A stretch of DNA of 64,000 nucleotides from an uncultured Eubacterium sp. (lineage in GTDB: Bacteria; Bacillota; Clostridia; Lachnospirales; Lachnospiraceae), in assembly GCA_910577295.1 (NCBI GenBank), contig CAJTLS010000003.1:98170-162169 (forward strand). The letters are read 5' to 3'. The position numbers and the translations under genes are program-made. Position 1 is the stretch's first letter. Every line of letters begins with the position of its first letter. Positions 16,302 through 23,558 of the stretch are shown piece by piece. The notes below the pieces were generated by a model. It did no database searches and was not told the DNA's origin. It worked only from the letters and a program-made list of their open reading frames with translations.

Positions 16302-17150
16302 ATGGAATTTTTTCAGATATACCGTCCAATCACAGGAACTCCTTTTCAGTGTGATGACAGTTATCGGGAATACGAGCCTTGTGAGGCGCTGAAACCTTAT
16401 GTCAGGTGTTTTTGGGGAAGTCGGCGGCCTTATCGGGAAGAAAAGGGAGAATACGGGGTGTCGACAGTTATTCCCGATACGTGTATGGACATTATTTTTG
16501 ACGTTAATTTTACGGATAATTATATAAACAGCAGCTTTTGCGGTATTAATGACAGCAGTTTTCATTCGGATAAAAAAGTTGAAAAAAGTTGTGTTGTCTC
16601 CACCTTTGCAGTTCGCTTTTATGCGTGGAGCGCAGTATTTTTCGCAGAAGAATCCATGAGCGGGGTAAAGAACGGATTTTTTGATGCCGACAGCCACTTT
16701 TCATCTATCCGAAAGGAAATAGCGCCCTTATTGTTTGATATCACGTCTATAAATGAGCGCATTCCATTAGTCGAGACCGTTTTAATGCGGCATCTGAAGC
16801 CGGAGCGGAAAGACCGTATCGTTACGGAAGCAGTCGGCGAGATTCTGCGCCACAGGGGAAATCTGCGGATGGACAGGCTGGCAGGCGAGATTCATGTCAG
16901 TAACCGGCAGATAGAGCGTGTCTTTAAGCAAAATACGGGCGTTTCGCCGAAGACGTTATCATCGCTGATACGGTATCAGTATGTGTGGCGGGAAGCACTT
17001 TTTCAGAGAAATTTTCAAATGCAGGACGCAGTCGGCAAATTCGGTTATACTGACCAGTCGCATTTGATAAGGGAATTTAAGAAGTTTCATTCGCTATCCA
17101 TTCGCAAAGCTCTGGAGAATGCCAGAAAAGATGTCGGTTTTTTACAATAA
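16302..17150 (+). CDS. AraC-family transcriptional regulator
   Basis: A 282-residue regulator. The N-terminal part (about 20-150) starts with YEPCEALKPYVRCFWGSRRPY, typical of the DUF6597-type sensor domain, and the C-terminal AraC domain (about 180-275) has two HTH motifs: LAGEIHVSNRQIERVFKQNTGVSP and MQDAVGKFGYTDQSHLIREFKKF. The ligand is unknown. It follows the ABC permease by 34 bp with its own ribosome-binding site and may be co-transcribed. Confidence 0.83.
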   Translation: MEFFQIYRPITGTPFQCDDSYREYEPCEALKPYVRCFWGSRRPYREEKGEYGVSTVIPDTCMDIIFDVNFTDNYINSSFCGINDSSFHSDKKVEKSCVVSTFAVRFYAWSAVFFAEESMSGVKNGFFDADSHFSSIRKEIAPLLFDITSINERIPLVETVLMRHLKPERKDRIVTEAVGEILRHRGNLRMDRLAGEIHVSNRQIERVFKQNTGVSPKTLSSLIRYQYVWREALFQRNFQMQDAVGKFGYTDQSHLIREFKKFHSLSIRKALENARKDVGFLQ

Positions 17151-17234
17151 AAAATTCGGATGCCATGCTATAATATGCAAATACAAATATAAAGCAAAAA
17201 GGCAGCAGCTTATTTTGCAGAATGGAGGAAGATT

Positions 17235-18155
17235 ATGGACATAAAAAAGGCAAAAGAATTTATCTACCGCAATGCCCGTCCGATTGAACTTGCGTTGTGG
17301 AAATATTATATGGAGCAGGGCAGTATCGAGGGTGTGCTGCACAACCTTTCTTTTTATCAAAATGAAGACGGAGGATTCGGACATGCTCTGGAGCCGGATT
17401 CATTTAATCCCAATTCGGCGCCGATTGAGACATGGCAGGCGACAAAGGTTTTACAGCAAGTCGGCTATGGGGATTCATCTCATCCGATTATTCAGGGGAT
17501 TTTGCGCTATCTGGGAAGCGGAGAGGCATTTCTTGAAGAGACGGGACAGTGGAAAGGCTCAGTGCCGGAAAACGACAACTATCCGCATGCAATCTGGTGG
17601 AGCTATGCGCCGGAAAAGGAGGGAGAGTACAGTCCGAATCCAACGGCAGCTCTTGCCGGATTTATTCTTTGCTACGCCCCTCAGCAGAGTGAGTTATGGC
17701 AAAAGGGAAAGACTCTGGCACAAAAATCCTATCAGTGGCTGGTGGAAAATTATCCGATACAAGAGGACCATATGCTTGCCTGCTACATTCAGCTCTATGA
17801 TTATCTGATAGAAGCAAAGATTATGGATGTGATTGACATGGATGATTTTAAGAAACGTCTAATCGAGCTGGTTTCCCGCCATATTTGCTATGAGACAGAG
17901 CGGTGGGGCAAAGAATATGTGGCGCTGCCGTCCCGATTTATCCACAGCAGGCAGAGTATTTTTTATAAGGGAAACGAAGAGATTGTAAAACAGGAATGTG
18001 AATATTATTTAAAAGCTCAGTTAGAAGACGGCTCTTTTGCCGTGCCGTGGGATTGGTATGGCGACTATAAGGAATTCGAACTAGCCAAAAACTGGTGGAA
18101 GTCCATTATGATATTGGAAAACGTTGTATTTTGGGAAGAATTTCATTTGTGCTAA
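17235..18155 (+). CDS. Squalene-cyclase-like alpha/alpha toroid protein, function unknown
   Basis: A 306-residue soluble protein. It has helical repeats with glycine-rich turns resembling prenyltransferase/squalene cyclase repeats: YQNEDGGFGHALEPD (near 45), NPTAALAGFILCYAP and LEDGSFAVPWDWYGD (near 270). The catalytic DxDD motif of cyclases is not seen, so terpene cyclisation is unlikely. A good ribosome-binding site (GGAGGAAG) precedes ATG 17235. A terminator-like hairpin follows. Family assignment by fold only. Confidence 0.6.
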   Translation: MDIKKAKEFIYRNARPIELALWKYYMEQGSIEGVLHNLSFYQNEDGGFGHALEPDSFNPNSAPIETWQATKVLQQVGYGDSSHPIIQGILRYLGSGEAFLEETGQWKGSVPENDNYPHAIWWSYAPEKEGEYSPNPTAALAGFILCYAPQQSELWQKGKTLAQKSYQWLVENYPIQEDHMLACYIQLYDYLIEAKIMDVIDMDDFKKRLIELVSRHICYETERWGKEYVALPSRFIHSRQSIFYKGNEEIVKQECEYYLKAQLEDGSFAVPWDWYGDYKEFELAKNWWKSIMILENVVFWEEFHLC

Positions 18156-18171
18156 GAAGAAATTTTCTCAT

Positions 18172-18220
18172 AATCCTCCGAAACATCTTCTGGATTTTGG
18201 AAGATATAAACCGGAGGATT
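18172..18220 (+). terminator. Terminator-like hairpin after the toroid-protein gene
   Basis: Outer arms AATCCTCCG (18172-18180) and CGGAGGATT (18212-18220), with an inner ATCTTC/GAAGAT pairing, followed by TTGTTGT. Probable end of the preceding transcript. Confidence 0.55.
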
Positions 18221-18245
18221 TGTTGTATTATTGCTCATAACTTCC

Positions 18246-18274
18246 TTGAATGGGCGTACAGGGTATGTTAAAAT
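18246..18274 (+). promoter_or_regulatory. Strong promoter for a structured RNA
   Basis: TTGAAT (18246-18251), 17-bp spacer, extended minus-10 (TG at 18266-18267, TAAAAT at 18269-18274). Predicted start near 18281, with no ORF following. Confidence 0.65.
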
Positions 18275-18280
18275 TATTAT

Positions 18281-18480
18281 ACGGAAAAGCCCTTTGACGG
18301 GGTGGTAGCCTCCCAAGCTGTCACTGTAAATAAGCGAAAATAAAAAATGCCTAACCTGTCGCGCAAACAGGCTAGGCGGTGTCCTTTAGGACATCAAAAC
18401 CCTTGCTTGGGAGTATCCACTTTTGGAGTAGGACACTATCCGTTGGAGAGGCATCTGTTTCCTGCAGGTGCCTTTCTTTA
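18281..18480 (+). ncRNA. Unassigned structured RNA of about 200 nt
   Basis: Between a strong promoter and an intrinsic terminator. Pairings visible: closing ACGGA (18281-18285) with TCCGT (18439-18443); CTCCCAAGC (18310-18318) with GCTTGGGAG (18405-18413); GCCTA-a-CCTGT (18349-18359) with ACAGG-c-TAGGC (18367-18377); GTGTCC (18379-18384) with GGACAT (18389-18394) or, alternatively, GGACAC (18431-18436). The length and closed-ends-with-bubble layout would suit a 6S RNA; a riboswitch for the next gene is also possible. I could not match it to T-box, c-di-GMP-I/II, SRP, tmRNA, RNase P or other riboswitch signatures. Confidence 0.6.
18449..18480 (+). terminator. Intrinsic terminator of the structured RNA
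   Basis: Arms AGGCATCTG (18449-18457) and CAGGTGCCT (18465-18473), 9 bp with one G-U, then TTCTTTAT. Confidence 0.7.
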
Positions 18481-18618
18481 TGTTCAATATAACACAATAT
18501 TCCTTGGGTTCCAAGTGCTTTTTCCAGCAGTTCTACTTGTCCTCAGCCAGAAACAATGTTACAATAAAGTTAAGATTATGTAAGTTGTTTTGTGAATGGG
18601 TATAGAAAGAGAGGTTAT

Positions 18619-20517
18619 ATGTTTTCGAATGACCGCAAGACAGTGGGAGTCTTTCTGGAAAAGGCATCTGGAGAGTTTCAAAAAGTCCTCTGCGAGGGCA
18701 TTACAAAAACGGCGCAGCGTCTTGGGTATAACATAGCTGTTTTTAATGCGTTTGGCAGATATGGGGACAATGAGCGCCACTTTTCCGGCGACCAGATGAT
18801 ATATGATTTAGCGCCATGGGAGGAACTGGATGGCGTTATTCTCGCGCTTGATACGATGGATGACCCGCTGAGCAAGAGAAAGATAACGAATAAGGTGAAA
18901 AGATATTGTCATTGTCCGGTTGTAAGTGTGCGTGAGATGATAGACGGGGCGAATAATCTTCTCGTAAAAAACACGACCTGTATGGAAGGGATGGTTAAGC
19001 ACTTTATAGAACATCATGGCTTTACAAAATTGTGTTTTATGACCGGCCCGCAGAGCCACTGGGATGCCGTCGAGCGTCTGCAGTGCTTTGAAAATGTAAT
19101 GGAAAACTATGGTTTGGCCGTGGGTGAACATCAGAAATTTTATGGTGATTACTGGTTTAATATGGGAAAAGAAGCCTGCGACTGGTTTTTGATTGGGCAG
19201 GAACAGCCGGAAGCTATTCTCTGTGCCAATGACAATATGGCGCAGGCGGTAGCCAGCGAGTTAATCGGGCGGGGATATCATATTCCAGAAGACATATGCG
19301 TGAGCGGATATGACGGTCTCATTGATTGTGTGGGATTTTCTCCTACGCTGTCGACAATGGAAGTTCCTTTTTTTGATATGGGAATAAAGGCGATGGAAGT
19401 AATACATGAAAAGCAGGAAAAGCCGGAAGACACAGAGGATATCTATTTTCAGGCGCAGACTGTGCTGCGTGAGTCCTGTGGATGTATGAAACGCAGCGGA
19501 AAAGACGTATTGATGAAAAAGCGAAAAATCTTTGAAGAAGGAAAGACTGCCCACAACCGTGAAGTTCAATTGGATTATCTGTCCATTAATTTAGGAGACA
19601 GCGACAGTATTGAACAGGTTGCCAAATGGCTTGCCTACTATCAGTATAATATTCAGGGATTAAGTAACTATGCCGTTTGTTTTTGTGAAAATATTTTTAA
19701 TGAGGAAAAAATAACGGAATATACCGACCGCATGGTAATGCGCATCGCATTTAAAGAGAGAGTGGAAATGGGAGAGTTAGAAGTTGTTTTTGACAGAAAG
19801 GAACTTATTCCCGAATTATTTTCTGATGAGAAGCCGCAGTGCTGGTATTTTGCCCCTCTTCATTTTCAAGATAATTGTTATGGATATGAGGCCTTTAACT
19901 TTTCCAAACCGGAACAGATGGGAAACTTGTATTTCCGTTGGAATATTAATATAGGAAATAAAATACATGATATGCTTGTGGAATACAAAATGCAGAGCCT
20001 TATATTGGAACTGGAAGAGATGTATGACAAAGACGCCCTGACAGGTATGTATAACCGTCGCGGGTGGGAAAATAAAGGGAAATTGCTGTTTGCCAGAGCA
20101 AAAAAAGAGAAGAAAACAATTTTCCTTGCTGTTATTGATTTGGACAGCATGAAACAGATTAACGATAATTATGGACATCACGAGGGGGATTTTGCCCTCA
20201 AAAAAGTAACAGAAGCGATTGACGCATTAAGTAATGAGCAGCAGATAAGCGCAAGAACCGGCGGAGATGAATTTGTCGTTATGGCGAAAGGCATTACCGA
20301 AGAAGAGGGAAAAGCATTTTTACACCGCTTGGAACAATATCTTGAGACATTTAATGCGTCCGGCGAGAAGACATATGAGATTCACGCCAGTTGCGGATAT
20401 GTGTGCCGTGTTCCCAAAGAAGAGGAAACTATCGAGACATATACAAAAGAAAGCGACGGGGTGATGTATCAGAACAAAGTGATAAATAAAGTCCGGCGCG
20501 GAGAAATGTTGAGGTAG
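18619..20517 (+). CDS. Diguanylate cyclase with LacI-type periplasmic-binding-like sensor domain
   Basis: A 632-residue cytoplasmic protein. Residues about 5-290 match the effector domain of LacI/GalR regulators (TVGVFLEKASGEFQ, LDGVILALDTMDD, AILCANDNMAQAVASELIGRG, ICVSGYDGLIDC), but no DNA-binding helix-turn-helix precedes it. A middle region of about 180 residues is followed by a GGDEF domain (about 460-620) with DALTGMYNRRGW, VIDLDSMKQINDNYGH and an intact GGDEF at about 548-552. No RxxD inhibitory site stands upstream of GGDEF. It probably makes c-di-GMP in response to a sugar-like ligand. ATG 18619 follows AGAGAGG; an in-frame GTG at 18592 lacks a site. Confidence 0.88.
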   Translation: MFSNDRKTVGVFLEKASGEFQKVLCEGITKTAQRLGYNIAVFNAFGRYGDNERHFSGDQMIYDLAPWEELDGVILALDTMDDPLSKRKITNKVKRYCHCPVVSVREMIDGANNLLVKNTTCMEGMVKHFIEHHGFTKLCFMTGPQSHWDAVERLQCFENVMENYGLAVGEHQKFYGDYWFNMGKEACDWFLIGQEQPEAILCANDNMAQAVASELIGRGYHIPEDICVSGYDGLIDCVGFSPTLSTMEVPFFDMGIKAMEVIHEKQEKPEDTEDIYFQAQTVLRESCGCMKRSGKDVLMKKRKIFEEGKTAHNREVQLDYLSINLGDSDSIEQVAKWLAYYQYNIQGLSNYAVCFCENIFNEEKITEYTDRMVMRIAFKERVEMGELEVVFDRKELIPELFSDEKPQCWYFAPLHFQDNCYGYEAFNFSKPEQMGNLYFRWNINIGNKIHDMLVEYKMQSLILELEEMYDKDALTGMYNRRGWENKGKLLFARAKKEKKTIFLAVIDLDSMKQINDNYGHHEGDFALKKVTEAIDALSNEQQISARTGGDEFVVMAKGITEEEGKAFLHRLEQYLETFNASGEKTYEIHASCGYVCRVPKEEETIETYTKESDGVMYQNKVINKVRRGEMLR

Positions 20518-20548
20518 AAAAATGATTTGCTGCGATAGAGTAGTTATT

Positions 20549-20611
20549 TGTCGCAAAAATGTAGTTGTCTGTCGCAAAACAAACATTTACTATAAGAAAA
20601 AAGGGTATTAG
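20549..20611 (+). promoter_or_regulatory. Third LytTR-type direct repeat, upstream of the Ig-like protein and protease
   Basis: TGTCGCAAA at 20549-20557 and 20570-20578, exactly 21 bp apart. ACATTT follows at the same offset (13) from the second box as at the other two sites. The minus-10 is weaker here (TATTAG at 20606-20611, one base further). This links the secreted-protein genes and, downstream, agrB to the agr circuit. Confidence 0.7.
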
Positions 20612-20691
20612 GAGTTCATGTTTGGATGACTGCATCATATAATGTAAATAGAATACTATTTTTATGAATAGAAAGAGAAAGGGGAGAGGCG

Positions 20692-21471
20692 ATGAAATTG
20701 CGAAAAGGTAGTTTTTTAGTTCTAATATTCTCTATGTTCATGAGTGTAGTGTATTGCCCCGGTATGTCAAAGACCAAGTCGCGAAAGATAGCATTAAATA
20801 AAAAGAAAGTATCTTTGAGAAATAAACAGAAATATTCTCTTAAATTAAAGGGTGTAAAAAGCAGAAAGGTAAAGTGGTCTAGTAGTGATAAAAAAGTGGC
20901 TACGGTAAAAAAAGGGGTTGTAAATGCAAAGAAAGTCGGAAAGTGTGTTGTAACCGCAAAATATGCGAAGAAAAAATACAAGTGCATTATTAATGTTGTT
21001 AAGAGTAAGGGAAATGATACGAAACCACAAACACAAACAAAAGATGTTGATTATACGGCTAATCCAAGTCAAACTCCGGCGCCACCTGTGAATGAGCCTG
21101 CTGTCGTTCCGAATCCGTCTGACAGAAATGATTTTAATTTTTCTGCTTCGGAAGTGTCTATGGAGGCACAGCATATATCCGGAGAAAATGCTTTGTTATT
21201 AAAAATAAGCAATAAGTCTGATACGGATATTTCGGCGGATGAGTATTTTATGTTGGAATTTTATGAGGGTGGACAATGGATTTCGGTTGATTTTAAGGAT
21301 AGTGCGTGGTTTGTGGATATATTGCTAGTTATTAAAAAGGGAACTGATTATACACAACGTATAGATTTGGGAAAGTACTTTACAAGTATGAGAGTAGGGA
21401 AATATCGAATTTCTAAACAAATAGGTGCTGCCAATTATGGCATTATCAGAACCGAGTTTATTGTTAATTAG
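20692..21471 (+). CDS. Secreted protein with Big_2-like and C-terminal Ig-like domains
   Basis: A 259-residue exported protein. A signal peptide spans about 1-25 (KGSFLVLIFSMFMSVVYC). Residues about 30-100 form a lysine-rich Big_2-type domain: ALNKKKVSL, VKWSSSDKKVATVKKGVVNAKKVGK-like segments. A Pro/Thr-rich linker (about 105-140) leads to a second Ig-like domain (about 150-259) of the Big_14 type, with FYEGGQWISV and RVGKYRISKQ. GGGGAGAGG precedes the ATG. It is the first gene after the third LytTR box and probably a quorum-regulated surface or wall-binding protein. Function unknown. Confidence 0.75.
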   Translation: MKLRKGSFLVLIFSMFMSVVYCPGMSKTKSRKIALNKKKVSLRNKQKYSLKLKGVKSRKVKWSSSDKKVATVKKGVVNAKKVGKCVVTAKYAKKKYKCIINVVKSKGNDTKPQTQTKDVDYTANPSQTPAPPVNEPAVVPNPSDRNDFNFSASEVSMEAQHISGENALLLKISNKSDTDISADEYFMLEFYEGGQWISVDFKDSAWFVDILLVIKKGTDYTQRIDLGKYFTSMRVGKYRISKQIGAANYGIIRTEFIVN

Positions 21472-21568
21472 TATGTGTTTGTATTAGTGTTATAAGCATT
21501 ACATGAGGATGAAAGGATATTTTAGATGAAAAGTTTCTCGACCGTCATTTCCCGACCATAATACTTTC

Positions 21569-22261
21569 ATGCCAAAGCAATTTAGTCAACAGGGAATTGG
21601 TACTTATAGCATTATTGGCGATGATGAACGTCGGAAAGTAACGAATACAAATCAATTTCCATATACAGCAATTGCCCGAATGACTGTGGAATACGAGGAT
21701 GGAACAGCGGCTTGTGGTTCGGGAGCAATGATTAGTGGACGTGTATTGGCTACTGCCGGTCATGTTCTGATTAACCAGAACGGTTCTCACCCTGAAAAAA
21801 TTACAATGGAGTTTGGTCAAAATGGCTCATATGTATATTATGAGACGAGTAATTTTAGTTCGTATATATATAGACAAGATTATGAAACGAATCGTCCTTT
21901 AGAAGGTGATTATGGGTTTGTCATATTTAAAGATAAACAGGTTTCAACTATTACGGGTCACATGGGGATTATAATATCTCCATCAATAAGTGAAAGGCTG
22001 TATACGGCCGGATATCCTGGAGATAAGGGTTACTATTATATGTATGCTGCCACGGGAAATATTCTTAGAATGACTGATGATTTGATTATGCATAATATGG
22101 ATACAAACGGAGGACAAAGTGGCTCGCCTGTTTATGCAAATGGAGTTGGTGGACCGTACATAGTAGCTATGCACACGGCAGGAGGGCAAACAGAAAATAT
22201 CGCACGTAGATTAGAACCGGCATTGTATAATTGGATGAAAGATAATGGATATATGAATTAA
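21569..22261 (+). CDS. V8-like serine protease (glutamyl endopeptidase type), 5' end possibly frameshifted
   Basis: A 230-residue trypsin-fold protease. IIGDDERRKVTNTNQFPYTAI resembles the mature N-terminus of staphylococcal V8 relatives. The triad is visible: His65 (TAGHV), Asp114 (GDYGFVIF), Ser184 (GGQSGSPVY). No signal peptide is encoded. ATG 21569 lacks a ribosome-binding site, whereas an ATG at 21526 has AAAGGA at good spacing but its frame stops after 11 codons. Removing one T from the TTT at 21548-21550 would join the two into MKSFSTVIPDHNTFMPKQ. So the gene may be frameshifted, or the base call wrong. Its position after a LytTR site fits quorum control. Confidence 0.75.
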   Translation: MPKQFSQQGIGTYSIIGDDERRKVTNTNQFPYTAIARMTVEYEDGTAACGSGAMISGRVLATAGHVLINQNGSHPEKITMEFGQNGSYVYYETSNFSSYIYRQDYETNRPLEGDYGFVIFKDKQVSTITGHMGIIISPSISERLYTAGYPGDKGYYYMYAATGNILRMTDDLIMHNMDTNGGQSGSPVYANGVGGPYIVAMHTAGGQTENIARRLEPALYNWMKDNGYMN

Positions 22262-22338
22262 TTGTGTAGACTATATTTTGTGTATCTGCTATTTGTTCTG
22301 CAAATTTATGTAACTTAAAAAATTAATGTTATTTTTTT

Positions 22339-22379
22339 AAAACAACAGTTCAATTGTACAATTTGGACTGTTGTTTTTA
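22339..22379 (+). terminator. Intrinsic terminator after the protease gene
   Basis: Arms AAAACAACAGT (22339-22349) and ACTGTTGTTTT (22367-22377), 11 bp, ending in a T-run. It would separate the protease from the agrB group unless read through. Confidence 0.75.
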
Positions 22380-22467
22380 GGTGTGTCCGGTATGAGATAA
22401 TCTAATCGGCGCAATTTATCTGAAGAGATGTGCAAACTAAAGAAATTATTTGTTAGGAGCGGCAGGC

Positions 22468-22698
22468 ATGGAAAGCAAATTATTTGAAATAGGCTTGGAT
22501 TTGGCGAACAATTTTCCTAAACCAACCGGTAATCTGCAAAAAGACATAATAACCTTTCAAAAACTTCAGGATATGATTGTTGATTTATTTCAGGAAAAGG
22601 CGGAATCGAACCACAGGGAGAAATGGGATAACTTACTATTACAGTTAGTAGTACATCAGAGAGATTATTTGGAAAAGATGATTTACGGCGATGAATAA
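22468..22698 (+). CDS. Small protein of unknown function upstream of agrB
   Basis: A 76-residue, mostly helical soluble protein with no recognisable motif (FEIGLDLANNFPKPTGNLQ near the start, then charged helices). ATG 22468 has AGGAG 8 bases upstream; an in-frame TTG at 22450 falls before that site. It is followed at 14 bp by a 22-codon ORF and then agrB, so it is probably in the agrB transcript. Confidence 0.55.
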   Translation: MESKLFEIGLDLANNFPKPTGNLQKDIITFQKLQDMIVDLFQEKAESNHREKWDNLLLQLVVHQRDYLEKMIYGDE

Positions 22699-22712
22699 CA
22701 GGAGGAAAAAGA

Positions 22713-22781
22713 GTGAAAAATAAATTGTTTCACAACACAAACGTTGCATTATGCGCAAAAGGCAGCGCAGAAATGAGGTAA
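22713..22781 (+). CDS. Possible 22-residue peptide directly upstream of agrB
   Basis: GTG start with a perfect AGGAGG 6 bases upstream; 22 codons (KNKLFHNTNVALCAKGSAEMR after Met). The stop is 3 bp before the agrB ATG and its 3' end carries agrB's ribosome-binding site. It contains one Cys but lacks the hydrophobic leader and PxxPE tail of an AgrD, so it is more likely a leader for translational coupling than a second signal. Confidence 0.35.
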   Translation: MKNKLFHNTNVALCAKGSAEMR

Positions 22782-22784
22782 ACC

Positions 22785-23378
22785 ATGATAAAAAGATTGA
22801 CAAAAAACTGGGTGGAGCGGATGATTCGCGCAGGCGTAATTGAAAAAGAGCGTGCGTCCCTTTACTCATTTGGAATGGAACAGGGTCTGCGCACGTCGTT
22901 AGAGATGGTATTAATGCTTGTTACGGGGGTCGTGCTCGGACTGTTTTGGCAGGGAGCCGTCATGATGGCGGTATTTTGCCTAATCCGCGTCTATGCCGGC
23001 GGGTATCATGCAAAGACGCCCATGCAGTGCGCTGTCAAATCATGGCTTATGTTTACTGCCTTTTTGCTCTGGATGCGCTTTTGCCCGTCATTTCCACTTG
23101 TTCGGTTAAGTATTATCGCAGTGGTGGGAATCTGTCTTTTGTTTGTGTGCCCTCTGCCGGATGAACATAAACCGCTGCAGGACTATGAGATACCGAAATA
23201 CCGGAAACGTTCTTTGTTGATATATTTGGTGGAAGTTGTACTATATATAATAGGATATGTTGTTCGGGCAGACAGTTTATTGCGCAGCATTGCCTGCGGG
23301 ATGGGGATGTTATTAGTCGTGTGGGGGGTATATATTGTGCAGCATTGGTGGAAAAATAAAAAAAGAGATAAAATCTGA
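22785..23378 (+). CDS. agrB: Accessory gene regulator B-type membrane protease
   Basis: A 197-residue membrane protein. AgrB cleaves and cyclises the AgrD precursor. The signature RVYAGGYHAKTPMQCAV holds His75 and Cys82, spaced by seven as in staphylococcal AgrB (His77/Cys84). The second signature, PLPDEHKPL, follows near 126. About five to six membrane segments are visible, with a basic C-terminus. GAGG precedes the ATG. In most agr loci agrB adjoins agrD; here the only agrD-like gene is at 6206, about 16 kb away, but both sides carry the same LytTR-type boxes. I infer that it processes that peptide. Confidence 0.9.
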   Translation: MIKRLTKNWVERMIRAGVIEKERASLYSFGMEQGLRTSLEMVLMLVTGVVLGLFWQGAVMMAVFCLIRVYAGGYHAKTPMQCAVKSWLMFTAFLLWMRFCPSFPLVRLSIIAVVGICLLFVCPLPDEHKPLQDYEIPKYRKRSLLIYLVEVVLYIIGYVVRADSLLRSIACGMGMLLVVWGVYIVQHWWKNKKRDKI

Positions 23379-23397
23379 TTTTCTTCATAAAAAACTA

Positions 23398-23426
23398 TTG
23401 ACAATATCACTGCAAGGTGGTATTTT
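23398..23426 (+). promoter_or_regulatory. Vegetative promoter of the hrcA operon
   Basis: TTGACA (23398-23403), 17-bp spacer, TATTTT (23421-23426), placing the start just before the CIRCE operator. Confidence 0.75.
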
Positions 23427-23441
23427 AATGTTAGTCAATGA

Positions 23442-23468
23442 TTAGCACTCTTCAAAAGTGAGTGCTAA
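23442..23468 (+). promoter_or_regulatory. CIRCE operator
   Basis: TTAGCACTC (23442-23450), 9-bp spacer, GAGTGCTAA (23460-23468): a perfect CIRCE inverted repeat, the binding site of HrcA. It overlaps the transcription start region, so HrcA would block its own operon until heat stress. Confidence 0.97.
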
Positions 23469-23558
23469 CAAAAATCAAAAAAGCAGTCATTGCCCGTCCA
23501 TGAACGCAGTATGATTTGCTCTGTACAAAACAATGATACAAAGCGAGGTGGTGTTATA

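Noticed and set aside
18281..18480. T-box or c-di-GMP riboswitch
   Set aside because: GGGGTGGTAGC resembles the T-box core only loosely and sits at the 5' end; no c-di-GMP-I or II signature is present; an independent terminator ends the RNA about 140 bp before the next start.
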